Shown in pieces: positions 1 through 6,670 of a stretch of 17,771 nucleotides of DNA. The DNA lies in the NCBI GenBank assembly GCA_002498605.1, contig DAHY01000018.1, positions 1 to 17,771 of the forward strand. The letters are read 5' to 3'. The DNA is from Methanomassiliicoccaceae archaeon UBA404. Lineage in GTDB: Archaea > Thermoplasmatota > Thermoplasmata > Methanomassiliicoccales > Methanomethylophilaceae. Numbering within the stretch: the first letter of the stretch is position 1; the number at the start of each line of letters is the position of its first letter. The notes below the pieces were generated by a model, which ran no database searches, was not told where the DNA came from, and worked only from the letters and a program-made list of their open reading frames with translations. The position numbers and the translations under genes are program-made.

Positions 1-71
1 TAATACCTTCGGTAATCATTAAGGTCATCGGCCGACATACGCGGATACAGGGGAAGAGTATACCCGAACAT
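1..71 (-). CDS. N-terminus of a DUF5685-like protein, partial (runs off left edge)
   Basis: An open frame begins at an ATG (complement of 69-71) and continues past position 1 without a stop. Its 23 visible residues start MFGYTLPLYPRM and continue through ADDLNDYRRY. MFGY followed by a proline-rich stretch and a tyrosine-rich segment resembles the start of DUF5685 proteins as I remember them (MFGYv-P-kPeL...Y..YYCG.C). An in-frame TGA lies two codons upstream of the ATG, so this is the earliest possible start; a second ATG is at 36-38. GGGAAG lies a few bases upstream. The gene diverges from the cysteine-rich peptide gene and appears to share its A/T-rich promoter at 97-107. DUF5685 has no established function. 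The family match rests on a short stretch and is tentative. Confidence 0.5.
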   Translation of the reverse strand, partial: MFGYTLPLYPRMSADDLNDYRRY

Positions 72-91
72 TCATCTTCCCTTAAACTGTC

Positions 92-107
92 AAACGTTTA
101 ATATATT
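92..107. promoter_or_regulatory. TATA-like box shared by two divergent genes
   Basis: TTTAATATATT at 97-107 is the only strong A/T-rich box between the two divergent starts. Read rightward, it places transcription near 128, giving a leader of about 33 nt that includes the GGTGA at 152-156. Read leftward as AATATATTAAA, it places the start near 75-80, just ahead of the DUF5685-like ATG at 71. It overlaps an AAACGTTT palindrome (92-99). Assignment is by spacing only. Confidence 0.5.
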
Positions 108-160
108 CGTATGGGGTACCAGATGAATATTCCCGATACTTTGTATCGACCGGTGAAATC

Positions 161-505
161 ATGTCATGTGCATCAAAAGCTGATAAGAAAGTCGGGGCCG
201 ACGCCGCGACCGATAAAAAGAAAAACGATACCGAGGGAACGAACAACGAGAAAGCTCGGGCAATGATGGCAAACAAACTGTACACCCGTCAGATGCCCGA
301 TGTGCTGCCTGAAAATTACAATGAAGCACAGGACGAAATCGCTCTCCACGGCAACAGAAAGTGTTACGACTGCTGTACCGAAGAACGCGGATGCTGCAGT
401 CCGGGATGCACAATCTGTCTTATCGGCGTGGCCGCTGTATGTTGTCTCCTTTGTTGTTACACAACCGACGGTTTTAACGGCGCATGGACATATTGGCCGA
501 ACTGA
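161..505 (+). CDS. Cysteine-rich small protein, candidate RiPP precursor peptide
   Basis: I do not recognise a family. The 114 residues fall into three parts. Residues 1-67 are polar and rich in K, D, N and A, like a leader peptide. Residues 68-99 hold 11 cysteines in 32 positions (C68, C71, C72, C78, C79, C83, C86, C94, C95, C98, C99), including four adjacent CC pairs. Residues 100-114 form an aromatic tail ending GAWTYWPN. C3 is the only other cysteine. Residues 84-99 are hydrophobic apart from cysteine and could insert in a membrane. The start is supported by GGTGA at 152-156, four bases before the ATG. The stop is TGA, and a radical SAM/SPASM enzyme gene begins 34 bp downstream. A small cysteine-dense peptide beside such an enzyme is the classic layout of a modified-peptide locus, so a precursor role is inferred. 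It could instead be a metal-binding or membrane protein. As a coding sequence it is well supported: clean start, SD, promoter and biased composition. Confidence 0.75.
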   Translation: MSCASKADKKVGADAATDKKKNDTEGTNNEKARAMMANKLYTRQMPDVLPENYNEAQDEIALHGNRKCYDCCTEERGCCSPGCTICLIGVAAVCCLLCCYTTDGFNGAWTYWPN

Positions 506-512
506 TTGAAGT

Positions 513-535
513 CCGCCCACTGTTCAAAACGGTGG
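513..535 (+). other. Possible hairpin covering the ribosome binding site of the radical SAM gene
   Basis: CCGCC at 513-517 can pair with GGTGG at 531-535 (one G-U pair), with a 13-nt loop. GGTGG is the likely Shine-Dalgarno of the TTG start at 540. Pairing would lower maturase translation relative to the upstream peptide. The stem is only 5 bp, so it may not form. Confidence 0.25.
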
Positions 536-539
536 TCTC

Positions 540-1682
540 TTGAAACCGTATATCGCGGTTATGATCAAACCCACTCTTGAGTGTGAACGTTCATGCCGCC
601 ATTGTTATCATTTGCCGGAAGAACGCAGGTCCGGGCATATTTCATACGAGAGGCTTGAGAAACTCTTCAAACTGATTTCGGAAGAATACAAATCGGCATG
701 GTTCATCTGGCACGGCGGAGAACCTTTGCAGCTTCCCTTTTCGTTTTACCGCAAGGCTTTCGATCTTCAGAAAAAGCATTTCGGCGAGGATTCGCACAGA
801 GTGGGGAACACGATACAGACAAACGGAACGAACATAAACCGTAAGTTTGTTCGGTTCTTCGAGAACAACAGTGTGAATGTGGGTATCTCTTACGAAGGGC
901 CGTACAACGATATTCTCAGAAGCATGACCGGCGAAACCGAAGCCGCGATCAAGCTTATGCAAAAACAAAATTCCAAATTCACCGTCAGTTGCACGCTGTC
1001 GGACGAAACCGCTGATAAACAGATTGAACTTTACCGATACTTCAGCGATTTGGGGATATCCCCTTCGTTTTCTCCCGTGGTTCCGAAAGGATGTGCACTG
1101 AACAACCCGTCCATGATACCGGACCCGGAGAAGTACATAAAATCCAGCATCGAAGCCTTTGACGAATGGTTGTACGATACCGAAACAAAGGTTCCGTTGC
1201 TGCCTCATTATCTGTACATGCTGAACGCAATCGGCAAATCCGCCTTCGCGGACTGTGCCCACACCTCGTGTCTGGGTAAGTGGCTTTGCATGTATCCCAA
1301 CGGCAATCTGTATCCCTGTGCCAAAGGATGTCCCGAAACGTATCTTATGGGTAACATAGACGGCATAAGCAATATCGAAGACGTCTTTGTAAGCAACGGA
1401 TTTGCGAATATTCTTGAAGGCACCGTAGTCCGAAGAGACAAGTGTGCCGACTGCGAAATATACAACTATTGCGCCGGCGGTTGCAGTATCGACGCGGAAT
1501 GCGAAGTAGGCATTGAGAACAACGAAGGCCCTTCATGCAGAATATTCAAAGAAATTTTTACGCATGTCAAAAACGTAATGGACTCCATTCTCGAAGACAA
1601 ACCCGACATGTCCCGTTACAACATGTTCGTACGTGACGCCATACTGGGGAAACTGATAAACCCCGGCATTATGAACATATAA
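540..1682 (+). CDS. Radical SAM/SPASM peptide maturase-like enzyme
   Basis: The 380-aa protein has the radical SAM cluster motif CX3CX2C (C15, C19, C22) close to its N-terminus and a GGEP SAM-contact motif at 59-62. Its C-terminal SPASM domain fits the family consensus: C244-X10-G255-X4-C260, then C302-X2-C305-X5-C311-X3-C315, then C333. SPASM domains normally bind two further Fe-S clusters. Overall it resembles anaerobic sulfatase maturases and related RiPP maturases, which modify peptide side chains. I see no N-terminal PqqD/RRE-type peptide-recognition domain. The start is a TTG preceded by GGTGGTC (531-537), close to the usual GGTGATC. An in-frame ATG at 561 would still keep the cluster motif. 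No sulfatase gene is in the window, and the gene lies 34 bp after the cysteine-rich peptide, so peptide modification is more likely than sulfatase activation. The linkage chemistry (thioether or other) cannot be read from sequence. Confidence 0.9.
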   Translation: MKPYIAVMIKPTLECERSCRHCYHLPEERRSGHISYERLEKLFKLISEEYKSAWFIWHGGEPLQLPFSFYRKAFDLQKKHFGEDSHRVGNTIQTNGTNINRKFVRFFENNSVNVGISYEGPYNDILRSMTGETEAAIKLMQKQNSKFTVSCTLSDETADKQIELYRYFSDLGISPSFSPVVPKGCALNNPSMIPDPEKYIKSSIEAFDEWLYDTETKVPLLPHYLYMLNAIGKSAFADCAHTSCLGKWLCMYPNGNLYPCAKGCPETYLMGNIDGISNIEDVFVSNGFANILEGTVVRRDKCADCEIYNYCAGGCSIDAECEVGIENNEGPSCRIFKEIFTHVKNVMDSILEDKPDMSRYNMFVRDAILGKLINPGIMNI

Positions 1683-1697
1683 AGTTTATTTTTTATT
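1683..1697 (+). terminator. T-rich stretch between convergent genes
   Basis: AAGTTTATTTTTTAT directly follows the radical SAM stop codon and overlaps the end of convergent metA. Archaeal RNA polymerase often terminates at short T-runs, so this may end the plus-strand transcript. There is no convincing hairpin. Confidence 0.4.
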
Positions 1698-2612
1698 GCT
1701 GCCTATCTGTGTGATATCGTAAGGCGTAACCTGGTACACATAATAATTGAGCCAGTTTGTCATAAACAGAGTGGCGTGCCCTCTCCATCTCATGATGGGA
1801 TCGTTTCTCGGATCGTCATCGGGGAAATAATTCCGGGGTATCGTCGGATTCATACCTTTTTCCAGATCCCGTTCGTATTCGTATGCCAGAGTTTTTCTGT
1901 CGTATTCCATGTGTCCCGTGACGAATACCTGTCCGGCTTCGGATACAACCACCGAAACGCCGGATTCCTGTGCCGCCGCCATAATATGAAGATGAGGATT
2001 TCTCCGGATGTCTTCCGCACGGACTTCGGTCCATCTCGAATGCGGCATTAAATATTCATCATCGAATCCGCTGAAAAGCGGGTCCTGATTCGACATTACC
2101 GTGATGGGGAACACTCCGGTCAATTTCTCTTCCAGGGGATATTTGGGTATCCCGTACAGATGATACAACCCGGCCTGTGCGCCCCAACATATGAACAGTG
2201 TGGAAACAACGTTTTCCACGGACCAATCCATAATCTCTTTCAATTCGTCCCAGTAGTCCACTTCTTCGAAAGGAATATTCTCCACAGGGGCTCCGGTTAT
2301 AATCATTCCGTCAAAGGTTCTGTCTTTGATATCGTCAAAATCGATGTAGAAACGGTCGAGGTACTCCTTCGGAGTATTTTTCGACTCGTGGGTCATTGCT
2401 CTGAGCAGGAGAATGTTTACCTGCAAAGGGCTGTTGCTCAACAAACGTAAAATCTGAGTCTCTGTTTCTACCTTTGTGGGCATAAGATTCATAATCAGGA
2501 TGTTCAACGGCCTGATGTCCTGTGTAATGGCACGCTTCTCTGTCATAACGAAAACATTTTCGGATTCCAATGTGGAAACCGCGGGCAAGTCATCAGGTAC
2601 GTTAATCGGCAT
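1686..2612 (-). CDS. metA: Homoserine O-acetyltransferase (MetA type)
   Basis: This enzyme activates homoserine for methionine synthesis by acylating its hydroxyl group. At 308 aa it matches full-length bacterial-type MetA, of the glutamine amidotransferase-like fold. The catalytic triad is visible: C142 (FICWGAQAG), H234 and E236 (VTGHMEYD). Residue 111 is glutamate (TGAPVEN). In characterised MetA enzymes Glu here goes with acetyl-CoA and Gly with succinyl-CoA, so O-acetylhomoserine is the predicted product despite the common 'succinyltransferase' label. The start lies 3 bp after the cysK stop, with GGAAGG upstream inside the end of cysK, so the two are almost certainly co-transcribed. The stop (TAA) is 3 bp from the convergent radical SAM stop. 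No O-acetylhomoserine sulfhydrylase of the MetY type is in the window. Confidence 0.93.
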   Translation of the reverse strand: MPINVPDDLPAVSTLESENVFVMTEKRAITQDIRPLNILIMNLMPTKVETETQILRLLSNSPLQVNILLLRAMTHESKNTPKEYLDRFYIDFDDIKDRTFDGMIITGAPVENIPFEEVDYWDELKEIMDWSVENVVSTLFICWGAQAGLYHLYGIPKYPLEEKLTGVFPITVMSNQDPLFSGFDDEYLMPHSRWTEVRAEDIRRNPHLHIMAAAQESGVSVVVSEAGQVFVTGHMEYDRKTLAYEYERDLEKGMNPTIPRNYFPDDDPRNDPIMRWRGHATLFMTNWLNYYVYQVTPYDITQIGSNKK

Positions 2613-2615
2613 CCG

Positions 2616-3518
2616 TCAATACCTTCCATAAATTCCTGTACTCAGATATTTTTCTCCGCCGTCAGGCAAAATCGCTAGTAACTTTCTGCCTTTATTATGT
2701 TTGCTGAATTCGACCGCGGCATGAACCGCCGCACCCGATGATATTCCTGCGAAAATCCCCTCTTCGCGGGCAAGTCTTACCGTCATCCTCTCGGCATTTT
2801 CCGATGATACCGTAACGATGTCGTGTAACAGATCTCTATCCAAACATTCCGGAATGAAGTTGGCGCCGATACCCTGTATTCCGTGAGGTCCCGCGGTACC
2901 TTTTGTCAGCAGCGGACTTTCTTCCGGTTCTACGCCGATGACTTTTGCCTTCGCCCCTGCGTCTTTGAAACACTGAGCAATTCCCGTAACCGTGCCTCCG
3001 GTACCGATTCCCGCAAATACGAAATCCAAATCCGGCAGGTCCCTCAAAATCTCTTTTCCGGTACCCGTGCGGTGTGCCAGAGTGTTGTAGGGATTTGAAA
3101 ACTGTCCGGGAACAAAACCGTTTCTTTCTTTTGCAAGTTCTTCGGCTTTCTCGACGGCGCCCTGCATTCCTTCGCCGCCCGGAGTGAGAACCACTTCAGC
3201 CCCGTAAGCTCTCATATATGCCAGACGTTCTTCGGACATGGTATCGGGGATGACAATAACAGTCTTGTATCCCTTGGCGGCCGCGGCCATGCACAAAGCT
3301 ATTCCGGTATTTCCGGAGGTGGGTTCGATTACGGTTCCGCCGGGTTTCAGCAATCCTCTCGCTTCCGCATCCGATATCATGGACACGGCGGCGCGATCTT
3401 TGATAGATCCGCCGGGATTGCCTTTTTCGATTTTCACATAAACATTCCGGGAGATACTGTTCAATCTGACCGTGGGAGTATCTCCTATGCACTCAAGGAT
3501 GCTGTCGTAAACTGCCAT
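2616..3518 (-). CDS. cysK: Cysteine synthase / O-acetylserine sulfhydrylase family (PLP fold type II)
   Basis: The 300-aa protein is normal length for CysK. K40 in GSIKDRAA is the pyridoxal-phosphate lysine. TSGNTG at about 68-73 is the substrate and cofactor loop, and GIGTGGT at about 172-178 is the phosphate-binding glycine loop. The family makes cysteine from O-acetylserine (or O-phosphoserine in some archaea) and sulfide in the cytoplasm. There is no CBS-domain tail. It lies between cobO (37 bp upstream on the same strand) and metA (3 bp downstream), so an operon is likely. No serine acetyltransferase is nearby. Because the downstream gene should make O-acetylhomoserine, this enzyme could also accept that acceptor to give homocysteine; this is inference. 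The ATG at 3516-3518 is preceded by GGCGGT, only a weak ribosome binding site. Confidence 0.92.
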   Translation of the reverse strand: MAVYDSILECIGDTPTVRLNSISRNVYVKIEKGNPGGSIKDRAAVSMISDAEARGLLKPGGTVIEPTSGNTGIALCMAAAAKGYKTVIVIPDTMSEERLAYMRAYGAEVVLTPGGEGMQGAVEKAEELAKERNGFVPGQFSNPYNTLAHRTGTGKEILRDLPDLDFVFAGIGTGGTVTGIAQCFKDAGAKAKVIGVEPEESPLLTKGTAGPHGIQGIGANFIPECLDRDLLHDIVTVSSENAERMTVRLAREEGIFAGISSGAAVHAAVEFSKHNKGRKLLAILPDGGEKYLSTGIYGRY

Positions 3519-3555
3519 ACCGCCACTCGATGCCTATCTTTACACTTAATGCTTA

Positions 3556-4098
3556 TCAGTATTCTATGCCGCGTCTGGCACAGATTCCTTTATCAAAAGG
3601 ATGTTTTACCAAAACCATCTCGGTTACCAGGTCCGCATAATCGATTATTTTTTGAGGGGCGCCTCTTCCCGTCAGAACAACTTCGGTGTGTTCTTTCCTT
3701 TTTTCCAGCACTTCTATCACTTCTTCGGGGGTGAGAAGCTCCCAGGACATTGCCACGTTTATTTCATCGGCAATAACCAAATCGTATTCTCCGGATTCGA
3801 GGATTTTCGAAAAATAATTCAAGGCTTCTTTCGACAGACGTATGTCTTCTTCCCGGGTAACGTCGGATGTCATATGGTCAACGCCCATGGACACGATGTC
3901 AAAACCGTCGAACCTTTTGACTGCCAGCTGTTCGCCGTATTCTTCAGAAGGTTTGAGAAACTGTACCATCAATACTTTCAATCCGCTGCCGGAGGCTCTG
4001 AACGCAAGACCCAGGGATGCGGTGGTTTTTCCTTTGCCGTTTCCCGTGTAAACCTGCACCAAACCCAATTCTTTTTTTATATTCTCCCGTTCTGTCAT
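3556..4098 (-). CDS. cobO: Cob(I)yrinic acid a,c-diamide adenosyltransferase (corrinoid adenosyltransferase)
   Basis: The enzyme transfers the 5'-deoxyadenosyl group from ATP to the cobalt of a reduced corrinoid, a step in coenzyme B12 synthesis and salvage. At 180 aa it is typical of the CobA/CobO/BtuR family. A P-loop-like GNGKGKTT lies at residues 19-26. Other recognisable blocks are VQFLKP, VIADEIN and VVLTGRGAP, and the C-terminus KGICARRGIEY is the family's usual ending. An A/T-rich box at 4114-4128 lies 22-26 nt before the ATG with no good Shine-Dalgarno, so a leaderless transcript is likely. It heads a minus-strand run followed by cysK and metA. Corrinoid supply would suit a methanogen using methyltransferases, but that is context, not proof. 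Confidence 0.93.
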   Translation of the reverse strand: MTERENIKKELGLVQVYTGNGKGKTTASLGLAFRASGSGLKVLMVQFLKPSEEYGEQLAVKRFDGFDIVSMGVDHMTSDVTREEDIRLSKEALNYFSKILESGEYDLVIADEINVAMSWELLTPEEVIEVLEKRKEHTEVVLTGRGAPQKIIDYADLVTEMVLVKHPFDKGICARRGIEY

Positions 4099-4113
4099 GA
4101 TGGTATATCAACG

Positions 4114-4128
4114 AATTTAAATTAATAT
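4114..4128. promoter_or_regulatory. A/T-rich box between divergent cobO and the MFS gene
   Basis: AATTTAAATTAATAT can serve as a TATA box in both directions. Leftward it sits 22-26 nt before the cobO ATG (leaderless). Rightward it predicts a start near 4145, giving the MFS gene a leader of about 30 nt that contains its GGAG site. Function is inferred from spacing. Confidence 0.45.
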
Positions 4129-4176
4129 CTCTTGTAGCAATCGTTCAAATAACTGTTACAGATTATGGAGCTTTAT

Positions 4177-5577
4177 ATGGCTTATATGACTAAGTCAGAG
4201 AGAAAGACTCTTCTTATAGCTTCATGTACCGCTTCCGCGGTCACTCCCATGACGGGGTCTATGATGAACCTCAGTCTGCCCGGGATAGGGGCCGCTTTTG
4301 AGATAGGAGCTCATTCTCTGGCTTATGTAAATACGATATTTCTGCTGTCGTCGGTCATATTCATGGTTCCGGTTTCCCGAATTGCCGATATTTACGGCAG
4401 AAAGAAAATTTTCATGACCGGACTCGTTATACATATTATAGCGGCCATAGGGGGTTATTTTTCCCTTTCTTACTCTATGCTGCTGGGATTCAGGTTCCTG
4501 ATGGGTTTGGGCACAGCGGGCATGGCCACAACCGCAATAACTATGCTGACCGATGCGTTTCCTCCCAGTGAAAGAGGCGGTGCAATCGGTCTTAACACAG
4601 CCAGTGTTTACATGGGGCTGTCCATCGGGCCGGTCTTGGGCGGATTCATAAACGACTTATTCAGCTGGAGAGAAGTGTTTCTTCTCACTGCTCCGTTGGT
4701 TACCGTGGCGTTGATTGCAATAAGCAGAATCAAGGCGGACAGTATAGACGACGGGGCAAAAAAGTTCGATATAATCGGGACCGTACTCTATGTGTCGGCG
4801 GTTGCTCTTACGATGATAGGATTGATTTATCTCCCGGAATTCATGGCATTCGCGTTGATCGCCGTAGGATTGATGCTGTTCGTTTTATTCTTTAAGTATG
4901 AGAAAAATACCGACAGCCCGGTTCTCAGCGTTTGGATATTTTCCTATAAGGTGTTCAGAAGATCCAGTATCGCTTCTTTTCTGATAAATACCGCTAATTT
5001 TTCTGTTTTATTCTTTATTTCCCTTTATCTTCAGGAAATCGGACAGCTAACGCCGTCTCAGGCCGGCTTTGTGATATTGTCTCAACCTCTTGTTCAGGCC
5101 GCACTCACGACTTATTTCGGTAAACTGCATGACAGAATATCGGATAAACGCGTTCTGCCGACGGCAGGGGTCATGATTACCCTGATTGCGGTAATAATGA
5201 TGATGTCTTTGTCCATGAATCCCAATCTGGGTCTCGTTATTGCGTCACTGATGCTTTTCGGTTTGGGCAATGCCGTATTCAATGCCCCGAACACAACCAC
5301 CATGATGTCTTCGGTTTTGCCGAAAGACAGAGGTTCGGCTTCTGCCACCGTTGCCGTCGTGAGGCAGATGGGTATGGCTGTTTCGATGGCCATCGCCATG
5401 GGTACGATTTCCATAATCATGGGAAGTCTCGATACCATCGGACCCTCAACCTACGGCGATTTCGTTACCGTGATTCATATATCGTTCATTATATCGGCGA
5501 TTATGTGTGTTGTAGCCATGTTGGTATCCTGGTTCAGAGGGGACTGTTCCGCAGAGGGTGCCAGTATAACCGAATAA
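4177..5577 (+). CDS. Major facilitator superfamily drug/proton antiporter, 14-TM (DHA2-like)
   Basis: This integral membrane protein of about 466 aa is hydrophobic throughout, with roughly 14 predicted membrane spans. MFS motif A appears after TM2 as SRIADIYGRKK, and the antiporter motif C appears in TM5 as SIGPVLGGFI. Length and motifs fit the DHA2 family of multidrug or small-molecule exporters; the cargo is unknown. I chose the ATG at 4177 because GGAG (4167-4170) sits six bases ahead of it. An upstream ATG at 4165 overlaps that site and would add four residues (MELY). It is divergent from cobO, and a CDF metal transporter follows after about 50 bp with its own promoter. No regulator gene sits beside it. 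Confidence 0.88.
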   Translation: MAYMTKSERKTLLIASCTASAVTPMTGSMMNLSLPGIGAAFEIGAHSLAYVNTIFLLSSVIFMVPVSRIADIYGRKKIFMTGLVIHIIAAIGGYFSLSYSMLLGFRFLMGLGTAGMATTAITMLTDAFPPSERGGAIGLNTASVYMGLSIGPVLGGFINDLFSWREVFLLTAPLVTVALIAISRIKADSIDDGAKKFDIIGTVLYVSAVALTMIGLIYLPEFMAFALIAVGLMLFVLFFKYEKNTDSPVLSVWIFSYKVFRRSSIASFLINTANFSVLFFISLYLQEIGQLTPSQAGFVILSQPLVQAALTTYFGKLHDRISDKRVLPTAGVMITLIAVIMMMSLSMNPNLGLVIASLMLFGLGNAVFNAPNTTTMMSSVLPKDRGSASATVAVVRQMGMAVSMAIAMGTISIIMGSLDTIGPSTYGDFVTVIHISFIISAIMCVVAMLVSWFRGDCSAEGASITE

Positions 5578-5598
5578 GATTCCTTTGACGGAAATATG

Positions 5599-5609
5599 TT
5601 TAATATAAT
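5599..5609 (+). promoter_or_regulatory. TATA-like box for the CDF transporter (leaderless)
   Basis: TTTAATATAAT is centred about 25 nt before the ATG at 5628 and there is no Shine-Dalgarno. This fits an archaeal leaderless transcript and argues for ATG 5628 over the GTG at 5619. Confidence 0.5.
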
Positions 5610-5627
5610 GTATACATAGTGTTTTCA

Positions 5628-6641
5628 ATGCCCGGCGTATCCGGTTCAAAAGAAAACCTTCGGCTTCAAACGGTGATAGTTACAGTCGGCGGTTTGTTGA
5701 TGGTTGCCAAGTTTGTTGCGTATTTTATGACGAACTCAGTGGCAATTCTCACGGATGCCATGGAAAGCATAGTGAATATTTTGGCGGGTTCCGTCGGACT
5801 GTACGCTTTGTATATTTCTCCGAAACCCCCCGATGAGGACCACCCCTACGGTCACGGCCGTGCCGAAGTGATATCGGCGGCCTTCGAAGGTTCGCTTATA
5901 CTTTTGGCCGGTCTGATTATCATAGTATCCGCAATACAGGGATTGCGGTCTCCGCCTGAAATATCCGATTTGGATTTCGGTCTGATAATCATATTCCTGG
6001 CCGCTTTGGTAAACCTTGTGATGGGAAGGGCGGCAATCAAAATCGGAAGGAAGAACAGGTCTCAGGCATTGGAAGCCAGCGGAAAGCACCTTTGCACCGA
6101 TACCCTGGATTCTTTCGGTATAATTCTCGGATTGTTGGTGGTTTACTTCGGAATGAAACTGGGGTATGATGTGGCTTGGATTGACCCTGCCATAGCTCTG
6201 TTGTTCGGAATCATAATAAGTTCAACGGCCTACAAGGTTCTGAAAAGCACCGTGGATACGGTAATGGACCGGGCCGATCCCGCTGTGGTATCCGAAATCA
6301 CGGATACGATAATAAAAAACAGACATAGCACATGGATCGACATACACGGACTCAGAGTCAAAAAATACGGAATCGATTATTCCGTGGATCTCCATGCGAC
6401 ATTTCCGAAATTCATGACGGTTGAAGAAGTCGAAAAGGAAACCGAACATCTCCGTTCCTGTCTGAAAAAGAAATTCGGCCAGGGGCTGGAACTGAATATA
6501 AAAGCAGAGCCCTGTCGCGATTTTTCCTGCGTAATCTGTGCATTGGATTGTGATGAACGGGGATGTGATTTTGTTAAATCATTGGAATGGACCGAAGACA
6601 ATATGGTGGAACAGAAGCAACACAGACTGGACGACGAATGA
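5628..6641 (+). CDS. Cation diffusion facilitator (CDF) metal transporter with a cysteine-rich C-terminal tail
   Basis: CDF proteins export divalent metals (Zn, Fe, Mn, Co or Cd) in exchange for protons. From ATG 5628 the protein has 337 aa: six membrane spans over residues about 15-205, then the usual cytoplasmic ferredoxin-like domain. The signature loop HPYGHGRAE is at 72-80. The TM5 metal site HxxxD is H154/D158. The matching TM2 site reads E46xxxN50 (DAMESIVN) instead of the H/DxxxD of zinc transporters, so metal choice is uncertain. After the standard domain comes a tail with C296, C301, C304, C308 and C313 (CX4CX2CX3CX4C), possibly a metal or Fe-S site, and an acidic end. A GTG at 5619 is an alternative start. 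The TATA spacing favours 5628. Confidence 0.92.
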   Translation: MPGVSGSKENLRLQTVIVTVGGLLMVAKFVAYFMTNSVAILTDAMESIVNILAGSVGLYALYISPKPPDEDHPYGHGRAEVISAAFEGSLILLAGLIIIVSAIQGLRSPPEISDLDFGLIIIFLAALVNLVMGRAAIKIGRKNRSQALEASGKHLCTDTLDSFGIILGLLVVYFGMKLGYDVAWIDPAIALLFGIIISSTAYKVLKSTVDTVMDRADPAVVSEITDTIIKNRHSTWIDIHGLRVKKYGIDYSVDLHATFPKFMTVEEVEKETEHLRSCLKKKFGQGLELNIKAEPCRDFSCVICALDCDERGCDFVKSLEWTEDNMVEQKQHRLDDE

Positions 6642-6648
6642 TTTAATA
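6642..6648 (+). promoter_or_regulatory. TATA-like box for the 191-aa gene (leaderless)
   Basis: TTTAATA, directly after the CDF stop codon, is centred 26 nt before the ATG at 6671. No Shine-Dalgarno precedes that ATG, so the gene is probably read from its own leaderless transcript. Confidence 0.45.
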
Positions 6649-6670
6649 CAGTCTTTGCGATTACGGTTTC

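Noticed and set aside
642..1262. 206-codon open frame on the minus strand inside the radical SAM gene
   Set aside because: It is a shadow of the plus-strand gene, whose motifs and SPASM pattern are unmistakable. The antisense product has no recognisable features.
540..1682. Radical SAM enzyme as an anaerobic sulfatase maturase
   Set aside because: The domain layout is similar, but no sulfatase is nearby and a cysteine-rich peptide is immediately upstream, so peptide modification fits better.
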